Shown here piece by piece: positions 1 to 12,673 of a stretch of 64,000 nucleotides of DNA; the first letter of the stretch is position 1, and each line of letters opens with the position of its first letter. This DNA is from Bryum argenteum. Taxonomy: Eukaryota; Streptophyta; Bryopsida; Bryales; Bryaceae. The notes below the pieces were generated by a model. It made no database searches, was not told the DNA's origin, and worked only from the letters and a program-made list of their open reading frames with translations. A program made the position numbers and the translations under genes. Location of the stretch: positions 11,858,648 through 11,922,647 of the forward strand of contig CM073329.1 in the NCBI GenBank assembly GCA_037043015.1, read 5' to 3'.

Positions 1-14
1 CCATGTTTCAAACC

Positions 15-794
15 TCAAAGAACTCCTCCCACTATCAACTTCTTTGGCTCCTTAAGCTCCTTAGGCACCTTCGGCTCTTTTGGTTTCTTGGGGCCTTAGG
101 GACCCTAGGGACCTTGGGCGCCTTAGGTGCCTTCGGTGCCCTCGGTGCCCTCGGTGCCCTCGGTGCCTCGGTGCCTTAGGCGCTTTAGACGCCTTTGGCA
201 CGGTGCATTCTTCTCCCTTGCTAGAAATGCTTGCTCCTAAGGACCGATTGTCCTCGTCTACTTCTTGAGATGGGTTGCATCCATCAAGGTTGATGGTTGC
301 CTCATTCATAACTTTTATCTTCTTTGCTACCTTAGATAATGCCTCCAACTTCCGCTTCGTGGGTTGCACAATTTCCATTGGAGACGGTGCTTCCACTTGC
401 TCAAGTGGCCCTCTATTGATGAAAAATCCGAATGTTTGTTCTTTCTATCATCGACTCCAAAATACTCATCTAACCCCTCGTCATCAATGAATGAATCATC
501 ACTATCGTATTCATCTCCACCCGAGTGACCCAACCTTCCATCTTCACCCTCGTCATCGCTATCATCGCTATCTACACCGCAGTACATACGTTCGATCCTT
601 TCTAGAACCGAGCTAAATCGGTTGACCTTAACTTGTTTTGCGTCTTCCTCTCTACTGGTAGAGGCACAAGAATTTGTTCCATCAGCGCGATACAATCCTT
701 TTGCAATTTCATCATCACGCACCAACTTCTTCCACGACACAATCGTGGTCTCACCCTCCTTCAACTCCACATGGAAATATTGTCGTGAAGACAT
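15..794 (-). pseudogene. Ubinuclein-like HRD gene, unit 1
   Basis: The frame is open from ATG at 792-794 through the HRD to KNKHSD. Three single-base losses follow: CCGAATG (near 431), one base inside the minisatellite (near 170) and one G in TTGGGGCC (near 90). They sum to three, so total length stays a multiple of three although the frame is broken. The copy is only just inside the left edge of the window. Confidence 0.75.
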
Positions 795-1705
795 AGCTAA
801 AAAACAGATCTCTCTCTATATGAGACTACGGTGGATATCAAGCCTTCTTACAATGTGCTAAGGAAAATGTTGTGAGTGCCAAGTGAAAGGCCCAAGGTAA
901 ATATATAGGTGGACACAATAGTCTCGGCGGCTTAGGCCGACCGCTTACCGAGACGATACAAAAACATGTCAACAAGTTCATAATCATATTTCAATTTGGT
1001 AAATTTTCATCTCAAATCCCCCCACAAATATCAAGAAGCGACCATTCTACCCAACGAGTCTCATGTTTGTCACTTTGTTCATAAATCTTTCCGATATATC
1101 TTTTGCATCTTCATGTTATATATAGTTTTGATAAATAACATGCATGTAGTATTCATAAAATACTCAAAGCTACCGTTTATTTCAAATTTTAGTTTACTTG
1201 TGTGTTGTTGAATTCCCAAGTCAGTATGGCTCTTACTTACTCAAATTTGATAATTTTGACTTGAAATTTTTGGGAGCGCCGGTGGCACTATATTAATAGC
1301 CCCCTTGACCTTGCAATGGTGAAAAATGACCAAAGGGAAAATAGTCCAAAACTCGTCCTTTGCACTCAAAACCTACGCCTTATCTTCAACATATCTTTGA
1401 TTTTGTCAAGTCTTCTAGCCATAAAACTAGTCTCCAATTGGAACTCATTACAAGAGATAAAGTCCAAAATCCAACGGTGGGTGAAGGAGATATAGCTCTT
1501 TAATCATCAATCATTTATTCATCTTTTTCATTGCAAAAACATCATTGCAAATCCAAATCCAAATTTATTTGGATCAAAAGTCTTCCAACTAGAAATGTTT
1601 TGGAATTCATCCTAAGATCCTCATGAAAGTTATTTTTCATAAAAACATCTATTTTCTTTCCCATAATTGCCCTATGATGGTAAAACATGTCCCATGTTTC
1701 AAACC

Positions 1706-2496
1706 TCAAAGAACTCCTCCCACTATCAACTTCTTTGGCTCCTTAAGCTCCTTAGGCACCTTCGGCTCTTTTGGTTTCTTGGGGCCTTAGGGACCCTAGG
1801 GACCTTGGGCGCCTTAGGTGCCTTCGGTGCCCTCGGTGCCCTCGGTGCCCTCGGTGCCCTCGGTGCCCTCGGTGCCTTAGGCGCTTTAGACGCCTTTGGC
1901 ACGGTGCATTCTTCTCCCTTGCTAGAAATGCTTGCTCCTAAGGACCGATTGTCCTCGTCTACTTCTTGAGATGGGTTGCATCCATCAAGGTTGATGGTTG
2001 CCTCATTCATAACTTTTATCTTCTTTGCTACCTTAGATAATGCCTCCAACTTCCGCTTCGTGGGTTGCACAATTTCCATTGAGACGGTGCTTCCACTTGC
2101 TCAAGTGGCCCTCTATTGATGAAAATCCGAATGTTTGTTCTTTCTATCATCGACTCCAAAATACTCATCTAACCCCTCGTCATCAATGAATGAATCATCA
2201 CTATCGTATTCATCTCCACCCGAGTGACCCAACCTTCCATCTTCACCCTCGTCATCGCTATCATCGCTATCTACACACCGCAGTACATACGTTCGATCCT
2301 TTCTAGAACCGAGCTAAATCGGTTGACCTTAACTTGTTTTGCGTCTTTCTCTCTCTTGGTAGAGGCACAAGAATTTGTTCCATCGGTAGCGATACAATCC
2401 TTTTGCAATTTCATCATCACGCACCAACTTCTTCCACGACACAATCGTGGTCTCACCCTCCTTCAACTCCACATGGAAATATTGTCGTGAAGACAT
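1706..2496 (-). pseudogene. Ubinuclein-like HRD gene, unit 2
   Basis: This copy has the most lesions: a shift at GGTAGCG (near 2388), two extra bases in CTACACACCGCAG (near 2275), one missing A in GAAAATCCG and CCGAATG (near 2125), CCATTGAGAC (near 2080) and TTGGGGCC (near 1780). It has the longest minisatellite, five CTC-type units. These indels together account exactly for its 791-nt length relative to the inferred intact frame. Confidence 0.73.
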
Positions 2497-3414
2497 AGCT
2501 AAAAAAGCAGATCTCTCTCTATATGAGACTACGGTGGATATCAAGCCTTCTTACAATGTGCTAAGGAAAATGTTGTGAGTGCCAAGTGAAAGGCCCAAGG
2601 TAAATATATAGGTGGTGGACACAATAGTCTCTCGCGGCTTAGGCCGACCGCTTACCGAGACGATACAAAAACATGTCAACAAGTTCATAATCATATTTCA
2701 ATTTGGTAAATTTTCATCTCAAATCCCGCCCACAAATATCAAGAAGCGACCATTCTACCCAACGAGTCTCATGTTTGTCACTTTGTTCATAAATCTTTCC
2801 GATATATCTTTTGCATCTTCATGTTATATAGTTTGGATAAATAACATGCATGTAGTATTCATAAAATACTCAAAGCTACCGTTTATTTCAAATTTTAGTT
2901 TACTTGTGTGTTGTTGAATTCCCAAGTCTGTATGGCTCTTACTTACTCAAATTTGATAATTTTGACTTGAAATTTTTTGGGAGCGCCGGTGGCACTATAT
3001 TAATAGCCCCCTTGACCTTGCAATGGTGAAAAATGACCAAAGGGAAAATAGTCCAAAACACTGTCCTTTGCACTCAAAACCTACGCCTTATCTTCAACAT
3101 ATCTTTGATTTTGTCAAGTCTTCTAGCCATAAAACTAGTCTCCAATTGGAACTCATTACAAGAGATAAAGTCCAAAATCCAACGGTGGGTGAAGGAGATA
3201 TAGCTCTTTAATCATCAATCATTTATTCATCTTTTTCATTGCAAAAACATCATTGCAAATCCAAATCCAAATTTATTTGGATCAAAAGTCTTCCAACTAG
3301 AAATGTTTTGGAATTCATCCTAAGATCCTCATTGAAAGTTATTTTTCATAAAAACATCTATTTTCTTTCCCATAATTGCCCTATGATGGTAAAACATGTC
3401 CCATGTTTCAAACC

Positions 3415-4195
3415 TCAAAGAACTCCTCCCACTATCAACTTCTTTGGCTCCTTAAGCTCCTTAGGCACCTTCGGCTCTTTTGGTTTCTTGGGGGCCTTAG
3501 GGACCCTAGGGACCTTGGGCGCCTTAGGTGCCCGGTGCCCTCGGTGCCCTCGGTGCCCTCGGTGCCCTCGGTGCCTTAGGCGCTTTAGACGCCTTTGGCA
3601 CGGTGCATTCTTCTCCCTTGCTAGAAATGCTTGCTCCTAAGGACCGATTGTCCTCGTCTACTTCTTGAGATGGGTTGCATCCATCAAGGTTGATGGTTGC
3701 CTCATTCATAACTTTTATCTTCTTTGCTACCTTAGATAATGCCTCCAACTTCCGCTTCGTGGGTTGCACAATTTCCATTGAGACGGTGCTTCCACTTGCT
3801 CAAGTGGCCCTCTATTGATGAAAAATCCAGAATGTTTGTTCTTTCTATCATCGACTCCAAAATACTCATCTAACCCCTCGTCATCAATGAATGAATCATC
3901 ACTATCGTATTCATCTCCACCCGAGTGACCCAACCTTCCATCTTCACCCTCGTCATCGCTATCATCGCTATCTACACCGCAGTACATACGTTCGATCCTT
4001 TCTAGAACCGAGCTAAATCGGTTGACCTTAACTTGTTTTTGCGTCTTCCTCTCTACTGGTAGAGGCACAAGAATTTGTTCCATCAGCGCGATACAATCCT
4101 TTTGCAATTTCATCATCACGCACCAACTTCTTCCACGACACAATCGTGGTCTCACCCTCCTTCAACTCCACATGGAAATATTGTCGTGAAGACAT
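3415..4195 (-). pseudogene. Ubinuclein-like HRD gene, unit 3
   Basis: The N-terminus is open up to the AKQ codons, where an extra T (TTTTTGCG, near 4040) shifts the frame. The HRD through KHSGFFINRGPLE is open. The missing G at CCATTGAGAC (near 3778) and an altered first minisatellite unit (near 3530) break the tail. Confidence 0.73.
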
Positions 4196-5108
4196 AGCTA
4201 AAAAACAGATCTCTCTCTATATGAGACTACGGTGGATATCAAGCCTTCTTACAATGTGCTAAGGAAAATGTTGTGAGTGCCAAGTGAAAGGCCCAAGGTA
4301 AATATATAGGTGGACACAATAGTCTCGGCGGCTTAGGCCGACCGCTTACCGAGACGATACAAAAACATGTCAACAAGTTCATAATCATATTTCAATTTGG
4401 TAAATTTTCATCTCAAATCCCGCCCACAAATATCAAGAAGCGACCATTCTACCCAACGAGTCTCATGTTTGTCACTTTGTTCATAAATCTTTCCGATATA
4501 TCTTTTGCATCTTCATGTTATATAGTTTGGATAAATAACATGCATGTAGTATTCATAAAATACTCAAAGCTACCGTTTATTTCAAATTTTAGTTTACTTG
4601 TGTGTTGTTGAATTCCCAAGTCTGTATATGGCTCTTACTTACTCAAATTTGATAATTTTGACTTGAAATTTTTGGGAGCGCCGGTGGCACTATATTAATA
4701 GCCCCCTTGACCTTGCAATGGTGAAAAATGACCAAAGGGAAAATAGTCCAAAACTCGTCCTTTGCACTCAAAACCTACGCCTTATCTTCAACATATCTTT
4801 GATTTTGTCAAGTCTTCTAGCCATAAAACTAGTCTCCAATTGGAACTCATTACAAGAGATAAAGTCCAAAATCCAACGGTGGGTGAAGGAGATATAGCTC
4901 TTTAATCATCAATCATTTATTCATCTTTTTCATTGCAAAAACATCATTGCAAATCCAAATCCAAATTTATTTGGATCAAAAGTCTTCCAACTAGAAATGT
5001 TTTGGAATTCATCCTAAGATCCTCATTGAAAGTTATTTTTCATAAAAACATCTATTTTCTTTCCCATAATTGCCCTATGATGGTAAAACATGTCCCATGT
5101 TTCAAACC

Positions 5109-5898
5109 TCAAAGAACTCCTCCCACTATCAACTTCTTTGGCTCCTTAAGCTCCTTAGGCACCTTCGGCTCTTTTGGTTTCTTGGGGGCCTTAGGGACCC
5201 TAGGGACCTTGGGCGCCTTAGGTGCCTTCGGTGCCCTCGGTGCCTCCCCTCGGTGCCCTCGGTGCCCTCGGTGCCTTAGGCGCTTTAGACGCCTTTGGCA
5301 CGGTGCATTCTTCTCCCTTGCTAGAAATGCTTGCTCCTAAGGACCGATTGTCCTCGTCTACTTCTTGAGATGGGTTGCATCCATCAAGGTTGATGGTTGC
5401 CTCATTCATAACTTTTATCTTCTTTGCTACCTTAGATAATGCCTCCAACTTCCGCTTCGTGGGTTGCACAATTTCCATTGAGACGGTGCTTCCACTTGCT
5501 CAAGTGGCCCTCTATTGATGAAAAATCCGAATGTTTGTTCTTTCTATCATCGACTCCAAAATACTCATCTAACCCCTCGTCATCAATGAATGAATCATCA
5601 CTATCGTATTCATCTCCACCCGAGAGTGATGACCCAACCTTCCATCTTCACCCTCGTCATCGCTATCATCGCTATCTACACCGCAGTACATACGTTCGAT
5701 CCTTTCTAGAACCGAGCTAAATCGGTTGACCTTAACTTGTTTTGCGTCTTCCTCTCTACTGGTAGAGGCACAAGAATTTGTTCCATCAGCGCGATACAAT
5801 CCTTTTGCAATTTCATCATCACGCACCAACTTCTTCCACGACACAATCGTGGTCTCACCCTCCTTCAACTCCACATGGAAATATTGTCGTGAAGACAT
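5109..5898 (-). pseudogene. Ubinuclein-like HRD gene, unit 4
   Basis: The frame is open from the start to GRLGH. A 5-base insertion (CCCGAGAGTGATGACCC, near 5625) disrupts the acidic stretch just before the HRD core. This is the largest lesion in the array outside the minisatellite. Further breaks are CCGAATG (near 5527), CCATTGAGAC (near 5478) and a scrambled minisatellite (near 5240). Confidence 0.73.
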
Positions 5899-6810
5899 AG
5901 CTAAAAAACAGATCTCTCTCTATATGAGACTACGGTGGATATCAAGCCTTCTTACAATGTGCTAAGGAAAATGTTGTGAGTGCCAAGTGAAAGGCCCAAG
6001 GTAAATATATAGGTGGACACAATAGTCTCGGCGGCTTAGGCCGACCGCTTACCGAGACGATACAAAAACATGTCAACAAGTTCATAATCATATTTCAATT
6101 TGGTAAATTTTCATCTCAAATCCCCGCCCACAAATATCAAGAAGCGACCATTCTACCCAACGAGTCTCATGTTTGTCACTTTGTTCATAAATCTTTCCGA
6201 TATATCTTTTGCATCTTCATGTTATATAGTTTGGATAAATAACATGCATGTAGTATTCATAAAATACTCAAAGCTACCGTTTATTTCAAATTTTAGTTTA
6301 CTTGTGTGTTGTTGAATTCCCAAAGTCGTATGGCTCTTACTTACTCAAATTTGATAATTTTGACTTGAAATTTTTGGGAGCGCCGGTGGCACTATATTAA
6401 TAGCCCCCTTGACCTTGCAATGGTGAAAAATGACCAAAGGGAAAATAGTCCAAAACTCGTCCTTTGCACTCAAAACCTACGCCTTATCTTCAACATATCT
6501 TTGATTTTGTCAAGTCTTCTAGCCATAAAACTAGTCTCCAATTGGAACTCATTACAAGAGATAAAGTCCAAAATCCAACGGTGGGTGAAGGAGATATAGC
6601 TCTTTAATCATCAATCATTTATTCATCTTTTTCATTGCAAAAACATCATTGCAAATCCAAATCCAAATTTATTTGGATCAAAAGTCTTCCAACTAGAAAT
6701 GTTTTGGAATTCATCCTAAGATCCTCATTGAAAGTTATTTTTCATAAAAACATCTATTTTCTTTCCCATAATTGCCCTATGATGGTAAAACATGTCCCAT
6801 GTTTCAAACC

Positions 6811-7604
6811 TCAAAGAACTCCTCCCACTATCAACTTCTTTGGCTCCTTAAGCTCCTTAGGCACCTTCGGCTCTTTTGGTTTCTTGGGGGCCTTAGGGAC
6901 CCTAGGGACCTTGGGCGCCTTAGGTGCCTTCGGTGCCTCGGTGCCCTCGGTGCCCTCGGTGCCCTCGGTGCCCTCGGTGCCTTAGGCGCTTTAGACGCCT
7001 TTGGCACGGTGCATTCTTTCTCCTTGCTAGAAATGCTTGCTCCTAAGGACCGATTGTCCTCGTCTACTTCTTGAGATGGGTTGCATCCATCAAGGTTGAT
7101 GGTTGCCTCATTCATAACTTTTATCTTCTTTTTGCTACCTTAGATAATGCCTCCAACTTCCGCTTCGTGGGTTGCACAATTTCCATTTGAGACGGTGCTT
7201 CCACTTGCTCAAGTGGCCCTCTATTGATGAAAAATCCGAATGTTTGTTCTTTCTATCATCGACTCCAAAATACTCATCTAACCCCTCGTCATCAATGAAT
7301 GAATCATCACTATCGTATTCATCTCCACCCGAGTGACCCAACCTTCCATCTTCACCCTCGTCATCGCTATCATCGCTATCTACACCGCAGTACATACGTT
7401 CGATCCTTTCTAGAACCGAGCTAAATCGGTTGACCTTAACTTGTTTTGCGTCTTCCTCTCTCTCTTGGTAGAGGCACAAGAATTTGTTCCATCAGCGCGA
7501 TACAATCCTTTTGCAATTTCATCATCACGCACCAACTTCTTCCACGACACAATCGTGGTCTCACCCTCCTTCAACTCCACATGGAAATATTGTCGTGAAG
7601 ACAT
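6811..7604 (-). pseudogene. Ubinuclein-like HRD gene, unit 5
   Basis: The N-terminus and ADGTNSCAST linker are open. An expanded CTCTCTCT run (near 7460) shifts the frame. The HRD is intact in another frame, then broken by CCGAATG (near 7237) and by two extra T in CTTCTTTTTGC (near 7130). The tail minisatellite also has a one-base loss (near 6935). Confidence 0.72.
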
Positions 7605-8515
7605 AGCTAAAAAAACAGATCTCTCTCTATATGAGACTACGGTGGATATCAAGCCTTCTTACAATGTGCTAAGGAAAATGTTGTGAGTGCCAAGTGAAAG
7701 GCCCAAGGTAAATATATAGGTGGACACAATAGTCTCGGCGGCTTAGGCCGACCGCTTACCGAGACGATACAAAAACATGTCAACAAGTTCATAATCATAT
7801 TTCAATTTGGTAAATTTTCATCTCAAATCCCGCCCACAAATATCAAGAAGCGACCATTCTACCCAACGAGTCTCATGTTTGTCACTTTGTTCATAAATCT
7901 TTCCGATATATCTTTTGCATCTTCATGTTATATAGTTTGGATAAATAACATGCATGTAGTATTCATAAAATACTCAAAGCTACCGTTTATTTCAAATTTT
8001 AGTTTACTTGTGTGTTGTTGAATTCCCAAGTCTCGTATGGCTCTTACTTACTCAAATTTGATAATTTTGACTTGAAATTTTTGGGAGCGCGGTGGCACTA
8101 TATTAATAGCCCCTTGACCTTGCAATGGTGAAAAATGACCAAAGGGAAAATAGTCCAAAACTCGTCCTTTGCACTCAAAACCTACGCCTTATCTTCAACA
8201 TATCTTTGATTTTGTCAAGTCTTCTAGCCATAAAACTAGTCTCCAATTGGAACTCATTACAAGAGATAAAGTCCAAAATCCAACGGTGGGTGAAGGAGAT
8301 ATAGCTCTTTAATCATCAATCATTTATTCATCTTTTTCATTGCAAAAACATCATTGCAAATCCAAATCCAAATTTATTTGGATCAAAAGTCTTCCAACTA
8401 GAAATGTTTTGGAATTCATCCTAAGATCCTCATTGAAAGTTATTTTTCATAAAAACATCTATTTTCTTTCCCATAATTGCCCTATGATGGTAAAACATGT
8501 CCCATGTTTCAAACC

Positions 8516-9296
8516 TCAAAGAACTCCTCCCACTATCAACTTCTTTGGCTCCTTAAGCTCCTTAGGCACCTTCGGCTCTTTTGGTTTCTTGGGGGCCTTA
8601 GGGACCCTAGGGACCTTGGGCGCCTTAGGTGCCTTCGGTGCCCTCGGTGCCCTCGGTGCCCTCGGTGCCCTCGGTGCCTTAGGCGCTTTAGACGCCTTTG
8701 GCACGGTGCATTCTTCTCTCCTTGCTAGAAATGCTTGCTCCTAAGGACCGATTGTCCTCGTCTACTTCTTGAGATGGGTTGCATCCATCAAGGTTGATGG
8801 TTGCCTCATTCATAACTTTTATCTTCTTTGCTACCTTAGATAATGCCTCCAACTTCCGCTTCGTGGGTTGCACAATTTCCATTGAGATGGTGCTTCCACT
8901 TGCTCAAGTGGCCCTCTATTGATGAAAAATCCAGAATGTTTGTTCTTTCTATCACTGACTCCAAAATACTCATCTAACCCCTCGTCATCAATGAATGAAT
9001 CATCACTATCGTATTCATCTCCACCCGAGTGACCCAACCTTCCATCTTCACCCTCGTCATCGCTATCATCGCTATCTACACCGCGCATACATACGTTCGA
9101 TCCTTTCTAGAACCGAGCTAAATCGGTTGACCTTAACTTGTTTTGCGTCTTCTCTCTCTTTGGTAGAGGCACAAGAATTTGTTCCATAGCGATACAATCC
9201 TTTTGCAATTTCATCATCACGCACCAACTTCTTCCACGACACAATCGTGGTCTCACCCTCCTTCAACTCCACATGGAAATATTGTCGTGAAGACAT
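8516..9296 (-). pseudogene. Ubinuclein-like HRD gene, unit 6
   Basis: The N-terminus is open through ERMY, with a shortened linker (CCATAGCGAT). It is broken at CCGCGCATACATA (near 9083), at CCATTGAGATGG (near 8882) and at an extra base in TTCTCTCCTTGC (near 8715). The HRD core has the FGVSD and KHSGFFINRG forms. Confidence 0.73.
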
Positions 9297-10206
9297 AGCT
9301 AAAAAACAGAGATCTCTCTATATGAGACTACGGTGGATATCAAGCCTTCTTACAATGTGCTAAGGAAAATGTTGTGAGTGCCAAGTGAAAGGCCCAAGGT
9401 AAATATATAGGTGGACACAATAGTCTCGGCGGCTTAGGCCGACCGCTTACCGAGACGATACAAAAACATGTCAACAAGTTCATAATCATATTTCAATTTG
9501 GTAAATTTTCATCTCAAATCCCGCCCACAAATATCAAGAAGCGACCATTCTACCCAACGAGTCTCATGTTTGTCACTTTGTTCATAAATCTTTCCGATAT
9601 ATCTTTTGCATCTTCATGTTATATAGTTTGGATAAATAACATGCATGTAGTATTCATAAAATACTCAAAGCTACCGTTTATTTCAAATTTTAGTTTACTT
9701 GTGTGTTGTTGAATTCCCAAGTCGTATGGCTCTTACTTACTCAAATTTGATAATTTTGACTTGAAATTTTTGGGAGCGCCGGTGGCACTATATTAATAGC
9801 CCCCTTGACCTTGCAATGGTGAAAAATGACCAAAGGGAAAATAGTCCAAAACTCGTCCTTTGCACTCAAAACCTACGCCTTATCTTCAACATATCTTTGA
9901 TTTTGTCAAGTCTTCTAGCCATAAAACTAGTCTCCAATTGGAACTCATTACAAGAGATAAAGTCCAAAATCCAACGGTGGGTGAAGGAGATATAGCTCTT
10001 TAATCATCAATCATTTATTCATCTTTTTCATTGCAAAAACATCATTGCAAATCCAAATCCAAATTTATTTGGATCAAAAGTCTTCCAACTAGAAATGTTT
10101 TGGAATTCATCCTAAGATCCTCATTGAAAGTTATTTTTCATAAAAACATCTATTTTCTTTCCCATAATTGCCCTATGATGGTAAAACATGTCCCATGTTT
10201 CAAACC

Positions 10207-10988
10207 TCAAAGAACTCCTCCCACTATCAACTTCTTTGGCTCCTTAAGCTCCTTAGGCACCTTCGGCTCTTTTGGTTTCTTGGGGGCCTTAGGGACCCTA
10301 GGGACCTTGGGCGCCTTAGGTGCCTTCGGTGCCCTCGGTGCCCTCGGTGCCCTCGGTGCCCTCGGTGCCTTAGGCGCTTTAGACGCCTTTGGCACGGTGC
10401 ATTCTTCTCCCTTGCTAGAAATGCTTGCTCCTAAGGACCGATTGTCCTCGTCTACTTCTTGAGATGGGTTGCATCCATCAAGGTTGATGGTTGCCTCATT
10501 CATAACTTTTATCTTCTTTGCTACCTTAGATAATGCCTCCAACTTCCGCTTCGTGGGTTGCACAATTTCCATTGGAGACGGTGCTTCCACTTGCTCAAGT
10601 GGCCCTCTATTGATGAAAAATCCGAATGTTTGTTCTTTCTATCATCGACTCCAAAATACTCATCTAACCCCTCGTCATCAATGAATGAATCATCACTATC
10701 GTATTCATCTCCACCCGAGTGACCCAACCTTCCATCTTCACCCTCGTCATCGCTATCATCGCTATCTACACCGCAGTACATACGTTCGATCCTTTCTAGA
10801 ACCGAGCTAAATCGGTTGACCTTAACTTGTTTTGCGTCTTCCTCTCTACTGGTAGAGGCACAAGAATTTGTTCCATCAGCGCGATACAATCCTTTTGCAA
10901 TTTCATCATCACGCACCAACTTCTTCCACGACACAATCGTGGTCTCACCCTCCTTCAACTCCACATGGAAATATTGTCGTGAAGACAT
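10207..10988 (-). CDS. Ubinuclein-like HRD-domain protein, unit 7 (one net frameshift)
   Basis: The frame is open from ATG at 10986-10988 for over 130 codons: N-terminal HIRA-contact motif, linker ADGTNSCASTSREED, RFSSVLERIERMY, acidic run and HRD core to KNKHSD. A single missing A in CCGAATG (near 10622) shifts the frame. The last 127 codons, from PSPMEIVQPTKRK through the KAP/APR/PKV tail, are open to TGA at 10207-10209. The total of 782 nt is one base short of a 260-aa frame. A TATA box at 11093-11102 lies about 105 bases upstream. Confidence 0.82.
10318..10372. repeat. 9-bp coding minisatellite in the protein tail (unit 7 example)
   Basis: Repeats of GGTGCCCTC (plus strand) encode Ala-Pro-Arg steps on the minus strand. 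The number of CTC-type units ranges from three (units 12, 13) to five (unit 2). Several units contain partial or scrambled repeats here, which is the most variable part of the array. Confidence 0.85.
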
Positions 10989-11092
10989 AGCTAAAAAAAA
11001 AGATCTCTCTCTATATGAGACTACGGTGGATATCAAGCCTTCTTACAATGTGCTAAGGAAAATGTTGTGAGTGCCAAGTGAAAGGCCCAAGG

Positions 11093-11102
11093 TAAATATA
11101 TA
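11093..11102 (-). promoter_or_regulatory. TATA box of unit 7 (repeated in each unit)
   Basis: The minus strand reads TATATATTTA about 105 bases upstream of the ATG, followed 4 bases on by TTGGGCC, a plant site II-type (TGGGCC) motif. The same pair occurs in most units, for example at 899-908 in unit 1. In unit 13 it is changed to a weaker AAAATATA form near 21235. A 5' UTR of roughly 70 bases is inferred. Confidence 0.5.
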
Positions 11103-11115
11103 GGTGGACACAATA

Positions 11116-11150
11116 GTCTCGGCCGGCTTAGGCCGACCGCTTACCGAGAC
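11116..11150. promoter_or_regulatory. Imperfect palindrome upstream of the TATA box (repeated in each unit)
   Basis: The arms GTCTCGG and CCGAGAC enclose a second short inverted repeat (CGGC-TTAG-GCCG). The element sits just upstream of the TATA box in the direction of transcription and recurs in each unit, for example at 921-954 in unit 1. Unit 12 has a mismatch (TTTACGAGAC) and unit 13 lacks part of the left arm. It may be a protein-binding site or simply a conserved part of the repeat. Confidence 0.4.
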
Positions 11151-11901
11151 GATACAAAAACATGTCAACAAGTTCATAATCATATTTCAATTTGGTAAAT
11201 TTTCATCTCAAATCCCGCCCACAAATATCAAGAAGCGACCATTCTACCCAACGAGTCTCATGTTTGTCACTTTGTTCATAAATCTTTCCGATATATCTTT
11301 TGCATCTTCATGTTATATAGTTTGGATAAATAACATGCATGTAGTATTCATAAAATACTCAAAGCTACCGTTTATTTCAAATTTTAGTTTACTTGTGTGT
11401 TGTTGAATTCCCAAGTCTCAGTATGGCTCTTACTTACTCAAATTTGATAATTTTGACTTGAAATTTTTGGGAGCGCGGTGGCACTATATTAATAGCCCCT
11501 TGACCTTGCAATGGTGAAAAATGACCAAAGGGAAAATAGTCCAAAACTCGTCCTTTGCACTCAAAACCTACGCCTTATCTTCAACATATCTTTGATTTTG
11601 TCAAGTCTTCTAGCCATAAAACTAGTCTCCAATTGGAACTCATTACAAGAGATAAAGTCCAAAATCCAACGGTGGGTGAAGGAGATATAGCTCTTTAATC
11701 ATCAATCATTTATTCATCTTTTTCATTGCAAAAACATCATTGCAAATCCAAATCCAAATTTATTTGGATCAAAAGTCTTCCAACTAGAAATGTTTTGGAA
11801 TTCATCCTAAGATCCTCATTGAAAGTTATTTTTCATAAAAACATCTATTTTCTTTCCCATAATTGCCCTATGATGGTAAAACATGTCCCATGTTTCAAAC
11901 C

Positions 11902-12673
11902 TCAAAGAACTCCTCCCACTATCAACTTCTTTGGCTCCTTAAGCTCCTTAGGCACCTTCGGCTCTTTTGGTTTCTTTGGGGCCTTAGGGACCCTAGGGAC
12001 CTTGGGCGCCTTAGGTGCCCTCGGTGCCCTCGGTGCCCTCGGTGCCCTCGGTGCCTTAGGCGCTTTAGACGCCTTTGGCACGGTGCATTCTTCTCCCTTG
12101 CTAGAAATGCTTGCTCCTAAGGACCGATTGTCCTCGTCTACTTCTTGAGATGGGTTGCATCCATCAAGGTTGATGGTTGCCTCATTCATAACTTTTATCT
12201 TCTTTGCTACCTTAGATAATGCCTCCAACTTCCGCTTCGTGGGTTGCACAATTTCCATTGAGACGGTGCTTCCACTTGCTCAAGTGGCCCTCTATTGATG
12301 AAAAATCCGAATGTTTGTTCTTTCTATCATCGACTCCAAAATACTCATCTAACCCCTCGTCATCAATGAATGAATCATCACTATCGTATTCATCTCCACC
12401 CGAGTGACCCAACCTTCCATCTTCACCCTCGTCATCGCTATCATCGCTATCTACACCGCAGTACATACGTTCGATCCTTTCTAGAACCGAGCTAAATCGG
12501 TTGACCTTAACTTGTTTTGCGTCTTCTCTCTCTTGGTAGAGGCACAAGAATTTGTTCCATCGGTTGCGATACAATCCTTTTGCAATTTCATCATCACGCA
12601 CCAACTTCTTCCACGACACAATCGTGGTCTCACCCTCCTTCAACTCCACATGGAAATATTGTCGTGAAGACAT
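11902..12673 (-). pseudogene. Ubinuclein-like HRD gene, unit 8
   Basis: The frame is open from the start through the HRD, with the compensated linker seen in unit 9. It is broken by CCGAATG (near 12307) and by the missing G at CCATTGAGAC (near 12260), after which 118 codons are open to the stop. The minisatellite lacks the usual TTC-type unit, so the tail is shorter. Confidence 0.75.

Noticed and set aside
10285..10310. TTAGGGACCCTAGGGACC resembling telomere repeats
   Set aside because: Only a short chance likeness inside the Pro/Lys/Arg codons of the tail. There is no run of TTTAGGG.
10318..10372. CRISPR-like or VNTR array in each unit
   Set aside because: The repeats are contiguous 9-mers without spacers and lie in a coding frame. 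The setting is a plant genome.
10031..10462. Plus-strand frame of about 143 codons rich in Gly-Ala-Leu, open in units 7, 9 and 10
   Set aside because: Antisense shadow of the minisatellite and tail. It has no ATG at its proposed start (TTG), shows no known motif, and the minus strand carries clear HRD motifs.
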